The position numbers and the translations under genes were made by a program. Shown one piece after another: positions 1-6,044 of a stretch of DNA of 7,792 nucleotides. The stretch covers positions 1 to 7,792 of the forward strand of contig CAYXBG010000079.1 of the NCBI GenBank assembly GCA_964463145.1, given 5' to 3'. The DNA comes from CAYXBG01 sp964463145 (lineage in GTDB: Bacteria; Acidobacteriota; UBA6911; RPQK01; CBDAPI01). Under the pieces are notes generated by a model. That model made no database searches. It was given only the letters and a program-made list of their open reading frames with translations, and was not told the origin of the DNA. Each line of letters starts with the position of its first letter. Positions within the stretch are counted from its first letter, which is position 1.

Positions 1-450
1 GACAAGCCCGGTAAAAGACGATGGAGGCATCGAATCTGCGGGCCCAAGCCCTAATTCTTCCCGAAAAGCAGACAGTATCTCCCGTCCCTTGTTGAAAGTG
101 GTCCTAAGATTCGAGGCGAGCTGAGAACCAACCGACGTATCCAGGTCGAAAACAGCCGGTACAGTCGCCAGACTCTCTTCTTTTTTGGAATCAGTTGCAA
201 TCTTATCTTCGACGGTAAAATCGCGAAACGCTACCACATCTCGATCGGCAATTTCACCTAGTTCATAGGTGGGGAAACTTCGGAAATCAAATCCAATCAC
301 AAGAAACGTGATCACTACAGCAACCCCACTGCCAAGCGCTACTTGCTTGGGTGAAATTTGCCGATTGACTGCTTTCCAAAGCCTTGTGGTTATACTCTCC
401 GGCTTCCTTCTTTTTCGATCTCGCTTAGAGGAGGTATTACGGTAAGCCAT
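1..450 (-). CDS. 7TM-HD (PgpH/YqfF-like) phosphohydrolase, N-terminal fragment
   Basis: An open minus-strand frame starts at ATG 450 and continues past the left edge, giving the first 150 residues. A basic, Arg/Lys-rich cytoplasmic tail (about residues 9-31) precedes one hydrophobic segment (about 37-56). Next comes the region typical of the periplasmic 7TMR-HDED domain: GEIADRDVV at 65-73, then RDFTVEDK (76-83) and a PAVFDLD stretch (98-104). In characterised members this domain is followed by seven membrane helices and a cytoplasmic HD domain; in Firmicutes such proteins hydrolyse cyclic di-AMP. The HD domain lies outside the window, so substrate and activity cannot be judged here. A GGAG ribosome site sits 5 nt before the ATG. 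The gene follows fabF after 182 bp and may have its own promoter. The family call is fairly secure, the function is not. Confidence 0.85.
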   Translation of the reverse strand, partial: MAYRNTSSKRDRKRRKPESITTRLWKAVNRQISPKQVALGSGVAVVITFLVIGFDFRSFPTYELGEIADRDVVAFRDFTVEDKIATDSKKEESLATVPAVFDLDTSVGSQLASNLRTTFNKGREILSAFREELGLGPADSMPPSSFTGLV

Positions 451-632
451 CTCGACTCCATCCGGAACTTAGAACCTCGTACAGTGGAGGCGTGCAAACA
501 CCCGCTTGGGGTCTTCTAGGGAGAGAACAATCGGATCCTGCGTTGGTTTCCATTAAGGAACTGCCGGGATTGTACCACGCTCTTTCATGAAATTGTCAGA
601 GAAATAGATTCGGAGACTTCCCGAAAGTTCAC
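451..632. other. Intergenic gap between fabF and the 7TM-HD gene
   Basis: This is the largest non-coding stretch in the window, at 182 bp. It holds a candidate minus-strand promoter (569-599) and the ribosome site of the 7TM-HD gene. I see no convincing intrinsic terminator for the fab block. The best inverted repeat just past fabF is a 4-bp stem (ACTT/AAGT) with no T-run, so the fab transcript may read through or end by a factor-dependent route. Confidence 0.6.
569..599 (-). promoter_or_regulatory. Candidate promoter for the 7TM-HD gene
   Basis: On the minus strand CTGACA (594-599, 5/6 match to the sigma-70 -35 box) lies 19 bp before TACAAT (569-574, 5/6 match to the -10 box). A TG one base upstream of the -10 makes it an extended -10 element, which would compensate for the long spacer. 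The start site would be near 562, leaving a leader of about 112 nt before ATG 450. This was identified by eye from consensus only. Confidence 0.4.
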
Positions 633-1871
633 CTAATCTTGGAACCGTTTAAATACAAGTGCCGCATTCGTCCCACCAAAACCAAAGGAATTAGATAGGG
701 CGAGATCAACCTGTGTTTCACGTGCTACATTGGGAACATAATCAAGATCACATTCCGGATCGGGGTACTCATAATTGATAGTTGGCGGCAATGTTTGTCG
801 GTGAATGGCCATCGACGTTATTCCTGCTTCCAAACCACCAGCTGCTCCTAACAGATGTCCAGTCATCGATTTAGTAGAACTCACTGCAAGTTTGCCCGCG
901 TGGTCTTGAAACACCTGCTTAATAGCTAAAGTCTCGATACGATCATTCTGAGGAGTGCTTGTTCCGTGGGCATTAATATAATCGACCGATGAAGGGTCGA
1001 CACCGGCATCACTTAACGCAGTTTTCATTACCCTAAGAGCCCCTGAACCATCATCCGGTGGAGCTGTGATGTGGTGGCCGTCACCACTCATACCATATCC
1101 TACCAGCTCTGCGAGAATATCGGCTCCCCGGCTTCGGGCAAATTCGAGCTCCTCTAAAACCAGGATTCCGGATCCCTCCCCGACAACGAATCCATCTCTC
1201 TCAAGATCAAATGGTCGACTTGCCCTTGTAGGCTCTTCATTGCGGGTTGAAAGTGCCCTCATCGCTGCAAAACCGCCTACCCCCATTGGAGTAATGGCAG
1301 CCTCGGAACCACCGGCAATCATGGCATCTGCATCGCCCCTTTGAATTATTTTGAGTGAGTCTCCGATCGCGTGTGCTCCGGCCGAACAAGCGGTACAGGT
1401 CGCTGAGTTAGGGCCTCGGGCGCCGTGTCGTATCGACACATGTCCGGATGCTAGATTGACAATCGAACCCGGAATAAAAAAAGGAGAAATCCGTCGAGGG
1501 CCCTTCTCTAAAAATCTTGCGTGCTCCCGCTCAATGGTTTCAAACCCTCCAATTCCTGACCCAATGTAAACACCAACACGATTCTCATTTCTTGGACCGA
1601 TTTCCAAACCCGAATTACGAACCGCCTCATCAGAGCTGACTATCGCCAACAAGATAAACCTGTCCATCTTCCTAGCAAGTTTAGGATCCAGGTATTGCAG
1701 CGGGTCGAGGTTTTTTACCTCGGCTGCAAAACGACATGAAAAATCTGCTGGGTCAAAGTGAGTGATGGCATCCACCCCACTCACTCCCTCTACCAGTGCG
1801 TCCCAAGTCTGCCGGGTATTTTTACCCAACGCAGACACCAGTCCTACCCCGGTTACAACAACTCTTCTCAA
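633..1871 (-). CDS. fabF: 3-oxoacyl-[ACP] synthase II (beta-ketoacyl-ACP synthase II)
   Basis: This cytoplasmic condensing enzyme extends acyl-ACP by two carbons using malonyl-ACP in type II fatty-acid synthesis. The 412-residue length is normal for FabF. The catalytic triad is visible: Cys162 in TACSAG, His302 in NAHGTSTP and His339 in KSMTGHLLGAAGG, with the conserved Lys334. The C-terminal GFGGTN loop (397-402) carries the gating Phe. The protein begins MRRVVVTGVG, as FabF proteins usually do, which fixes the start at a TTG codon (1871-1869). No in-frame ATG lies nearby upstream, and a GGGAG site lies 10 nt before the TTG. It follows acpP by 20 nt and is the last gene of the fab block. All catalytic residues are intact. 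Conserved motifs and the acpP neighbour favour FabF over the related FabB. Confidence 0.97.
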   Translation of the reverse strand: MRRVVVTGVGLVSALGKNTRQTWDALVEGVSGVDAITHFDPADFSCRFAAEVKNLDPLQYLDPKLARKMDRFILLAIVSSDEAVRNSGLEIGPRNENRVGVYIGSGIGGFETIEREHARFLEKGPRRISPFFIPGSIVNLASGHVSIRHGARGPNSATCTACSAGAHAIGDSLKIIQRGDADAMIAGGSEAAITPMGVGGFAAMRALSTRNEEPTRASRPFDLERDGFVVGEGSGILVLEELEFARSRGADILAELVGYGMSGDGHHITAPPDDGSGALRVMKTALSDAGVDPSSVDYINAHGTSTPQNDRIETLAIKQVFQDHAGKLAVSSTKSMTGHLLGAAGGLEAGITSMAIHRQTLPPTINYEYPDPECDLDYVPNVARETQVDLALSNSFGFGGTNAALVFKRFQD

Positions 1872-1891
1872 ATTGAAGGTACTCCCGGAAA

Positions 1892-2134
1892 CTAGGTGCG
1901 GTGGGCCTCGATATAACTAATCGCGTCCCGAACCGTCTGGATTTTTTCTGCATCCTCGTCCGGGATCTCAACATCAAAGTCTTCTTCAAACTTCATGACA
2001 AGCTCAACCTGGTCAAGCGAATCTGCTCCGAGGTCATCCACAAAGCTAGCATCCGCTGATATATCGTCTGGCTTTACACTCAGCTGTTCAACTATGATTT
2101 CCCTGACTTTATCTTCTATTCCTTGACTTGCCAT
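1892..2134 (-). CDS. acpP: Acyl carrier protein
   Basis: This 80-residue acidic protein is the carrier that holds growing acyl chains as thioesters during fatty-acid synthesis. The phosphopantetheine attachment site is Ser39 in the LGADSLDQVELVM motif. Acidic helices II and III follow (EEDFDVEIPDEDAEKI), the surface that docks partner enzymes. The start is ATG 2134: the run GGGAGGAG lies immediately upstream, and the protein then begins MASQGIEDKV as ACPs do. An in-frame TTG at 2146 would overlap that ribosome site and is rejected. The gene lies 34 nt after fabG and 20 nt before fabF. Its ribosome site is partly covered by a possible hairpin (2140-2158). The apo-ACP modifying enzyme, AcpS, is not in the window. 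Confidence 0.97.
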   Translation of the reverse strand: MASQGIEDKVREIIVEQLSVKPDDISADASFVDDLGADSLDQVELVMKFEEDFDVEIPDEDAEKIQTVRDAISYIEAHRT

Positions 2135-2139
2135 ATCTC

Positions 2140-2158
2140 CTCCCAATGCGGTTGGGAA
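2140..2158 (-). promoter_or_regulatory. Hairpin overlapping the acpP Shine-Dalgarno sequence
   Basis: TCCCAA (2152-2157 read on the minus strand as the 5' arm) pairs perfectly with TTGGGA (2141-2146) across a 5-nt loop. A T-G wobble (2158 with 2140) can extend the stem by one pair. The 3' arm contains GGGA of the GGGAGGAG ribosome site that precedes acpP ATG 2134, so folding would sequester its first half. The stem is short and AGGAG stays partly free, so a strong effect is not certain. Confidence 0.45.
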
Positions 2159-2168
2159 TGCACACCAT

Positions 2169-2909
2169 CTACATATACATTCCGCCGTTAATGTTTAGCA
2201 CATGCCCTGTGATATATCCAGCCTCTTCTGATGCTAGGAAAATGATGCCGGGGGCAACATCTGTCACCTCTCCTATTCGCTTTAAAGGCACATTCTGAAG
2301 AAGTTGGTCGCGTACCCTCTGGCCGAGATCGGCCGTCATATCTGTCTCTATGAACCCAGGAGCTACCGCATTCACTGTAATTCCCCTGGATGCTATCTCT
2401 CTGGCCACAGCCTTTGTCAGACCGATGAGACCAGCCTTACTAGATACATAATTAGCCTGACCAGGATTTCCAGTCAGTCCCACAACAGAAACAATGTTGA
2501 CGATACGTCCATAGCGTTTTTTCATCATATGAGGCACCACCTCTCGAGTCATACGAAAGGCTCCTTTAAGATTAGTCTCCAACACCTGATCCCAGGCCTC
2601 ATCTTTCAACCTCATAAGTAGGCCATCATTGGTAATACCTGCATTATTCACGAGAATATCAATCTTCCCAAACTGTTCAACAACATTCTTGACTGCTGAT
2701 TGGATTGACGCTCCATCTGTAACATCTAAAACAAGAGCCGAAGCCTCACCGGATCGTTGCAAGGCCTTTACTTCCTTCTCTATCCTCGTAACAGATCTAG
2801 CTGCTAGGACTACTTTTGCTCCACCCTCAACAAAATCCTGCGCTACCCGCAACCCAATTCCCCTTGAAGCACCCGTAATGAGAACCACTCTATCTCTGAA
2901 ATCAAACAT
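2169..2909 (-). CDS. fabG: 3-oxoacyl-[ACP] reductase
   Basis: This short-chain dehydrogenase/reductase performs the NADPH-dependent reduction of 3-ketoacyl-ACP to 3-hydroxyacyl-ACP. The 246-residue length is typical. Visible features are the cofactor-binding TGASRGIG loop (12-19), NNAG (88-91), the structural Asn113, and the catalytic Ser141, Tyr154 and Lys158 (YVSSK). VAPGFIETDMT (182-192) and the C-terminal NGGMYM tail are also characteristic of FabG. The ATG at 2909 overlaps the end of fabD by 8 nt (ATGTTTGA). The nearest GGAG lies 13 nt upstream inside fabD, which suggests translational coupling. Many SDR enzymes look alike, but position between fabD and acpP makes FabG the clear choice. 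Confidence 0.97.
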   Translation of the reverse strand: MFDFRDRVVLITGASRGIGLRVAQDFVEGGAKVVLAARSVTRIEKEVKALQRSGEASALVLDVTDGASIQSAVKNVVEQFGKIDILVNNAGITNDGLLMRLKDEAWDQVLETNLKGAFRMTREVVPHMMKKRYGRIVNIVSVVGLTGNPGQANYVSSKAGLIGLTKAVAREIASRGITVNAVAPGFIETDMTADLGQRVRDQLLQNVPLKRIGEVTDVAPGIIFLASEEAGYITGHVLNINGGMYM

Positions 2910-3816
2910 TTGCTTCTATCTGCTCCAGCGTTCCTATCGAAACTGCATCTATTGATCTCTCAATCCGTCTAACCATACCTGTTAGTATACGACCAGGGCC
3001 GACTTCATAAACCGATGTCGCCCCCCGACTGATCATTTCTCGGACACATGCCTCCCAGCGCACAGGTGAAGAAACTTGCCGAACCAGGCCATCTCTGACT
3101 ACAGAAGAAGACTGAGTTGCCTTAGCATCCACATTGCTTATAAGAGGATACCCTAGATCCTTAAATCGAACCTGATTCAAGATTTTTTCCAACTGCTTCT
3201 GAGCAGGCATCATTAAACGGCAGTGAAATGGTGCGCTTACAGAAAGTAAAACCACCCTCTTAGCCCCTCGTTTAGCGGCAAGATCAGTGACTCGCCGGAT
3301 TGCCTCAGCATGACCAGCGATGACAATCTGTCCAGCACCGTTGAGATTAGCTGGAGTAACAACCTCACTCCGAGCCTCCTCCTCACAGATTTCGAGCACT
3401 TGTTCCTCATCCAGGCCAAAAATTGCTGCCATACCGCCCTGTCCTACAGGGACCGCTTCCTGCATCAGTCGACCTCGTTCCTTGACTACTCTTAGAGCTG
3501 CGCCTAAATCCATTCCACCGGCACAAACAACCGCACTGTACTCCCCAAGACTGTGCCCGGCAACCAAATCAGGATCCTTGCCCATAGTTTGCAAGACTCT
3601 CAAAATCGCAATCGAAGTTGCTAAAATGGCTGGTTGTGTGTTTTCCGTGAGCCCAAGTTCCTCCTCAGGGCCATCAAAGCAGAGCTGAGACAACTTGAAC
3701 CTCAGCACATCATCTGCCTCTTCGAAAGTATTACGGGCAACGGGATAGCGATCCGCTAGCTCCTTCCCCATTCCCACGAATTGGGATCCCTGGCCTGGAA
3801 AGACAAATGCCTTCAT
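2902..3816 (-). CDS. fabD: Malonyl-CoA:ACP transacylase
   Basis: This enzyme transfers malonyl from CoA to ACP, supplying the extender unit for FabF. It has 304 residues, close to the usual 300-310. The nucleophile elbow GHSLGEY (87-93) places the catalytic Ser at 89. The PGQGSQ motif (7-12) forms the oxyanion region, His198 in SAPFHC is the catalytic base, and the malonyl-binding Arg lies in KERGRLMQE (112-120). The EVGPGRILTG motif (271-280) is also conserved. ATG 3816 gives the standard MKAFVFPGQGSQ start, but no good Shine-Dalgarno sequence precedes it; the upstream bases instead form the 11-bp palindrome CTAACGGTTAG (3821-3831). The gene follows rpmF by 43 bp and overlaps fabG by 8 nt. 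plsX and fabH, frequent upstream partners, are not present. Confidence 0.97.
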   Translation of the reverse strand: MKAFVFPGQGSQFVGMGKELADRYPVARNTFEEADDVLRFKLSQLCFDGPEEELGLTENTQPAILATSIAILRVLQTMGKDPDLVAGHSLGEYSAVVCAGGMDLGAALRVVKERGRLMQEAVPVGQGGMAAIFGLDEEQVLEICEEEARSEVVTPANLNGAGQIVIAGHAEAIRRVTDLAAKRGAKRVVLLSVSAPFHCRLMMPAQKQLEKILNQVRFKDLGYPLISNVDAKATQSSSVVRDGLVRQVSSPVRWEACVREMISRGATSVYEVGPGRILTGMVRRIERSIDAVSIGTLEQIEANV

Positions 3817-3859
3817 GAGTCTAACGGTTAGGTATCAACTGAAAAGCCAGCAGGTCGAG

Positions 3860-4042
3860 TTAGAACTCCTCGACTTCCCTAATTTGCCTTCCTTTGTACT
3901 GACCACACTCAGGACAGACCCTGTGCGGCTGCATGGACGAACCGCACTGGGGGCACACAGATGTGCCAACCACAGTCAGCGCATCATGTGCGCGCCGCTT
4001 ACCTCTTCTGGATTTCGAATGCCTTCTTTTTGGATTTGCCAT
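3860..4042 (-). CDS. rpmF: Ribosomal protein L32 (bL32), zinc-binding form
   Basis: This small basic protein of the 50S subunit has 60 residues, the usual length. The N-terminus ANPKRRHSKSRRGKRRAHDAL is the hallmark of L32. Two CxxC pairs, Cys30/Cys33 and Cys43/Cys46, form a zinc ribbon, so this is the C+ (zinc-dependent) form. The start is ATG 4042; a second ATG at 4047 is out of frame. The ribosome site is weak (CGGG about 10 nt away). The gene lies 26 nt after the DUF177 gene and 43 nt before fabD. L32 is commonly linked to DUF177 and fatty-acid genes, and such co-transcription would tie lipid synthesis to ribosome production. Confidence 0.97.
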   Translation of the reverse strand: MANPKRRHSKSRRGKRRAHDALTVVGTSVCPQCGSSMQPHRVCPECGQYKGRQIREVEEF

Positions 4043-4068
4043 TGCATTGAACCCGTCGACTTTAAAAT

Positions 4069-4608
4069 TCAGTTTTCTCCGAGACTTTTTCTATACTCCG
4101 CCAATACCTGGAACCGTTCGTCTGTCGGAGGCTTGCATGTACATTCCGAGAGGTTAAGGTTAACGCCACAGTAACCACAAAGCCCCTTACAGTCCTGAGA
4201 ACAAACCATTGTCATTGGTAGATCAAGAAAAATCGATTCCAAAATCACACTACGTAGATCTATACCATCCCCCTGATAGAAACCCACATCCAGGTCATCA
4301 TACTCCAGATGAACCTCTTCTCCATCCTCGAAAATGGGATCTGGAGCATATACTAGCCGGAATTTCTTTCTAATCTCCTCTCCAAATTTCTCCAAGCAAC
4401 GTGAGCAGTCAATCTCCAAAGCCGCGTCAATACTACCACTGATTTGGATATATTCTTTAAGTAGTACGACCTGACAATCCACTTCGACTGTCCCCGGAAA
4501 CCTCACCCGGGAATTCTCTAGCTCTTCTTCCAGGTCACACCCCTGCAAACTAGTCCTAACCCGCAGCGGGGACTTTCGTTCCCGGAGAGTAGAGGTCTTT
4601 ATCAACAT
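4069..4608 (-). CDS. DUF177/YceD family protein
   Basis: This 179-residue cytoplasmic protein is assigned to the DUF177 (YceD) family from the CSRCLEKF motif, the acidic central region and its position directly before rpmF. Eight cysteines in its second part could bind metal: Cys68/Cys71 (CSRC), Cys136 and Cys140, Cys144/Cys147 (CGYC), and Cys156/Cys158 (CTC). The central stretch (about 94-118) is rich in Asp/Glu. DUF177 members have been linked to 23S rRNA accumulation in plants and bacteria, but no enzyme activity is established. ATG 4608 has its G-run (AGGGGG) directly against the start codon, so initiation at the next codon, TTG 4605, or slightly further downstream is also possible. It appears to be the first gene of the L32-fab transcript. 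Confidence 0.9.
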   Translation of the reverse strand: MLIKTSTLRERKSPLRVRTSLQGCDLEEELENSRVRFPGTVEVDCQVVLLKEYIQISGSIDAALEIDCSRCLEKFGEEIRKKFRLVYAPDPIFEDGEEVHLEYDDLDVGFYQGDGIDLRSVILESIFLDLPMTMVCSQDCKGLCGYCGVNLNLSECTCKPPTDERFQVLAEYRKSLGEN

Positions 4609-4636
4609 CCCCCTAAGGTAGCACGGGCCCTAAAAA

Positions 4637-4648
4637 AGAGTGCACTCT
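4637..4648. repeat. 12-bp perfect palindrome at the start of the fab transcript
   Basis: AGAGTGCACTCT is a perfect palindrome spanning the proposed -10 hexamer and start-site region upstream of the DUF177 gene. On the minus strand it is followed by six T residues. It could be an operator for a dimeric repressor, or a short 4-bp-stem, TGCA-loop hairpin with a U-tail acting as a weak terminator after dgt or as an attenuator. The sequence alone does not decide between these. Confidence 0.5.
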
Positions 4649-4673
4649 ATTCGAATGAGTGGAAAATTGTCAA
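4644..4673 (-). promoter_or_regulatory. Promoter for the DUF177-rpmF-fab transcript
   Basis: On the minus strand a perfect TTGACA -35 box (4668-4673) is followed after 18 bp by TAGAGT (4644-4649), a 4/6 match to the -10 consensus. The predicted start site is near 4637, about 29 nt upstream of the DUF177 ATG. It lies in the 89-bp gap after dgt, the only sizeable gap upstream of the six-gene block. The -10 overlaps the 12-bp palindrome. Confidence 0.6.
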
Positions 4674-4697
4674 GGAGTCAAACAAAGGATACACCCC

Positions 4698-5870
4698 TTA
4701 AGAACCAACTATACTTTTGTACTTCATTTGGGCAAATGAGTCCGTCATACCCGCTATGTAATCACAAATCACTCTATCCACTCCGGACAGATCAATCCGC
4801 GAATAATATCGATCGGGCAGAGAATTCGGTTGTTGATGATAGAAGGAAAAAAGCCCTTGGATATGCTTCCTAGCGCTCTTGCGGGCACCATCTAGAGATC
4901 GGTGATTATAGAGATCGGTGTTTAAGAATTTCTTAAGCTGACGGTTTAACTTCGAAGCCTTAGGGCTGAATCCTAACAAACGCTCAGAATAGAGCCGGAT
5001 ATCCTGGACGGTTTGCGGACCTTCCTTCTCTATTCGACTAGCAGTACAGCTAATCAAGTCAGTTACCAAAAAATCTAATATGCGCCTCAAAACCTCGGAT
5101 ATTTTCAAGCGTTCCTGTACAGAAGGTACTTCCCTGTCAACCGAAGCATAAAACAGCTGGAAAAGTTCACTGCTTTCTAGCATTTGCTCCAGGCTCAGCA
5201 GTCCGGCCCGGTATCCATCGTCAAGATCAGCTGTGTTATAGGCTATTTCATCCGCAAAATCGATAACCTGTGCCTCGAGGGAGGGCTTAATACCGGGGTT
5301 ATATTCAGTCAAATCAATATAGATCTTCTCAGCCTGCTCCCAGTCGTTGCTGTGTTTGACAATTCCTTCCCTAACCTCATGAGTCAAGTTAAGCCCTCTG
5401 AAATGAGGATACTTTTCTTCGAAATCTTCTACTATTCGCAAGGCATGTAGATTATGGTCAAATCCTGATTCGACCTGGCACATCTCCTCATTTAGAACCT
5501 TCTCGCCTTCATGTCCAAAGGGAGGATGTCCGATGTCATGACCAAGTGCCAAAACCTCACAAAGATCAGTGTTAAGACCAAGAGCTTGTCCAATCGTTCT
5601 CGCAACCTGAGTCACCTCCAGAGTGTGCGTTAAACGCGTCCGGAAATGATCGGAAAACCCAGGAGCAAAAACCTGAGTCTTATTTTCTAATCTACGGAAG
5701 GCTTTGGAGTGAAGAATTCTGTCTCGGTCACGCTGAAATTCGGAGCGATACGGGTGGGGTTGCTCGGGATGACGACGTCCACCTTCCAGGTCCTCTACAG
5801 CATATGAAGCACGAGTACTGGAAGTACGACTCGTATATCTTATCGGCCGTCTTCCTCTACCTTGTCCCAA
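4698..5870 (-). CDS. dgt: dGTPase-family deoxynucleoside triphosphate triphosphohydrolase
   Basis: This HD-superfamily cytoplasmic enzyme is expected to cleave dNTPs (classically dGTP) to deoxynucleoside and triphosphate. Numbered from the TTG at 5870 it has 390 residues. The N-terminal signature GRRHPEQPHPYRSEFQRDRDRIL (31-53) and HSKAFRRLENKTQVF (54-68) are typical of the family. The metal-binding HD set is present: His82 in THTLEV, His111-Asp112 in LGHDIGHPPFGHEGE, and Asp204 in VIDFADEIAY. The C-terminal VDRVICDYIAGMTDSFA is also conserved. TTG 5870 has a GAGGGG ribosome site 5 nt upstream; ATG 5900 in the same frame has none. Extending further upstream reads the antisense of tRNA-Arg and is spurious. 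The single-HD form resembles the shorter non-E. coli type, whose true substrate can be any dNTP. Confidence 0.93.
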   Translation of the reverse strand: MGQGRGRRPIRYTSRTSSTRASYAVEDLEGGRRHPEQPHPYRSEFQRDRDRILHSKAFRRLENKTQVFAPGFSDHFRTRLTHTLEVTQVARTIGQALGLNTDLCEVLALGHDIGHPPFGHEGEKVLNEEMCQVESGFDHNLHALRIVEDFEEKYPHFRGLNLTHEVREGIVKHSNDWEQAEKIYIDLTEYNPGIKPSLEAQVIDFADEIAYNTADLDDGYRAGLLSLEQMLESSELFQLFYASVDREVPSVQERLKISEVLRRILDFLVTDLISCTASRIEKEGPQTVQDIRLYSERLLGFSPKASKLNRQLKKFLNTDLYNHRSLDGARKSARKHIQGLFSFYHQQPNSLPDRYYSRIDLSGVDRVICDYIAGMTDSFAQMKYKSIVGS

Positions 5871-5948
5871 AGTTACCCCTCTGCACAGGCTATGCTGCAT
5901 CAACGATAGCACGGGGTTTGGCCTTCTGCTAAACTGACCTCTTTTGCT

Positions 5949-6025
5949 GCGCCTGTAGCTCAGCAGGATAGAGCAACGGGTTCCTAACCCGTGTGTCGCA
6001 GGTTCGAGTCCTGCCAGGCGCACCA
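5949..6025 (+). tRNA. tRNA-Arg, anticodon CCU
   Basis: A full cloverleaf can be drawn. The acceptor stem is GCGCCTG paired with CAGGCGC (7 bp), the D stem GCTC/GAGC, the anticodon stem ACGGG/CCCGT with loop TTCCTAA, and the T stem GCAGG/CCTGC around TTCGAGT. The variable loop is 5 nt (GTGTC). Anticodon CCT reads the AGG arginine codon. The discriminator is A (6022) and the CCA end is encoded (6023-6025). It diverges from dgt and is followed closely by the TPR gene, with which it may be co-transcribed. Confidence 0.98.
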
Positions 6026-6044
6026 CGAGGGACGGAGAAAAATT

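Noticed and set aside
437..553. A 38-codon minus-strand frame whose stop overlaps the 7TM-HD gene start by 14 nt, resembling a coupled leader peptide
   Set aside because: No ribosome site precedes its ATG, the composition is unremarkable Pro/Arg/Gly-rich, and a frame of this length is expected by chance.
1066..1569. Plus-strand open frames inside fabF
   Set aside because: They are shadows of the conserved fabF coding sequence and show no recognisable protein motifs or ribosome sites.
2135..2146. In-frame upstream TTG start for acpP adding four residues
   Set aside because: The added codons are the Shine-Dalgarno sequence itself; ATG 2134 gives the normal ACP N-terminus.
4674..4697. AAGG/CCTT hairpin just after dgt as an intrinsic terminator
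   Set aside because: The stem is only 4 bp with a 7-nt loop and an interrupted T-run, too weak to call.
5899..5935. Sigma-70 promoter for tRNA-Arg with TAAACT as -10
   Set aside because: No acceptable -35 hexamer lies at 16-18 bp; the tRNA must have a promoter nearby but I cannot place it.
5949..6025. tRNA-Arg as an integration site for a mobile element
   Set aside because: No integrase gene and no second copy of the tRNA 3' end occurs in the window; both flanks are housekeeping genes.
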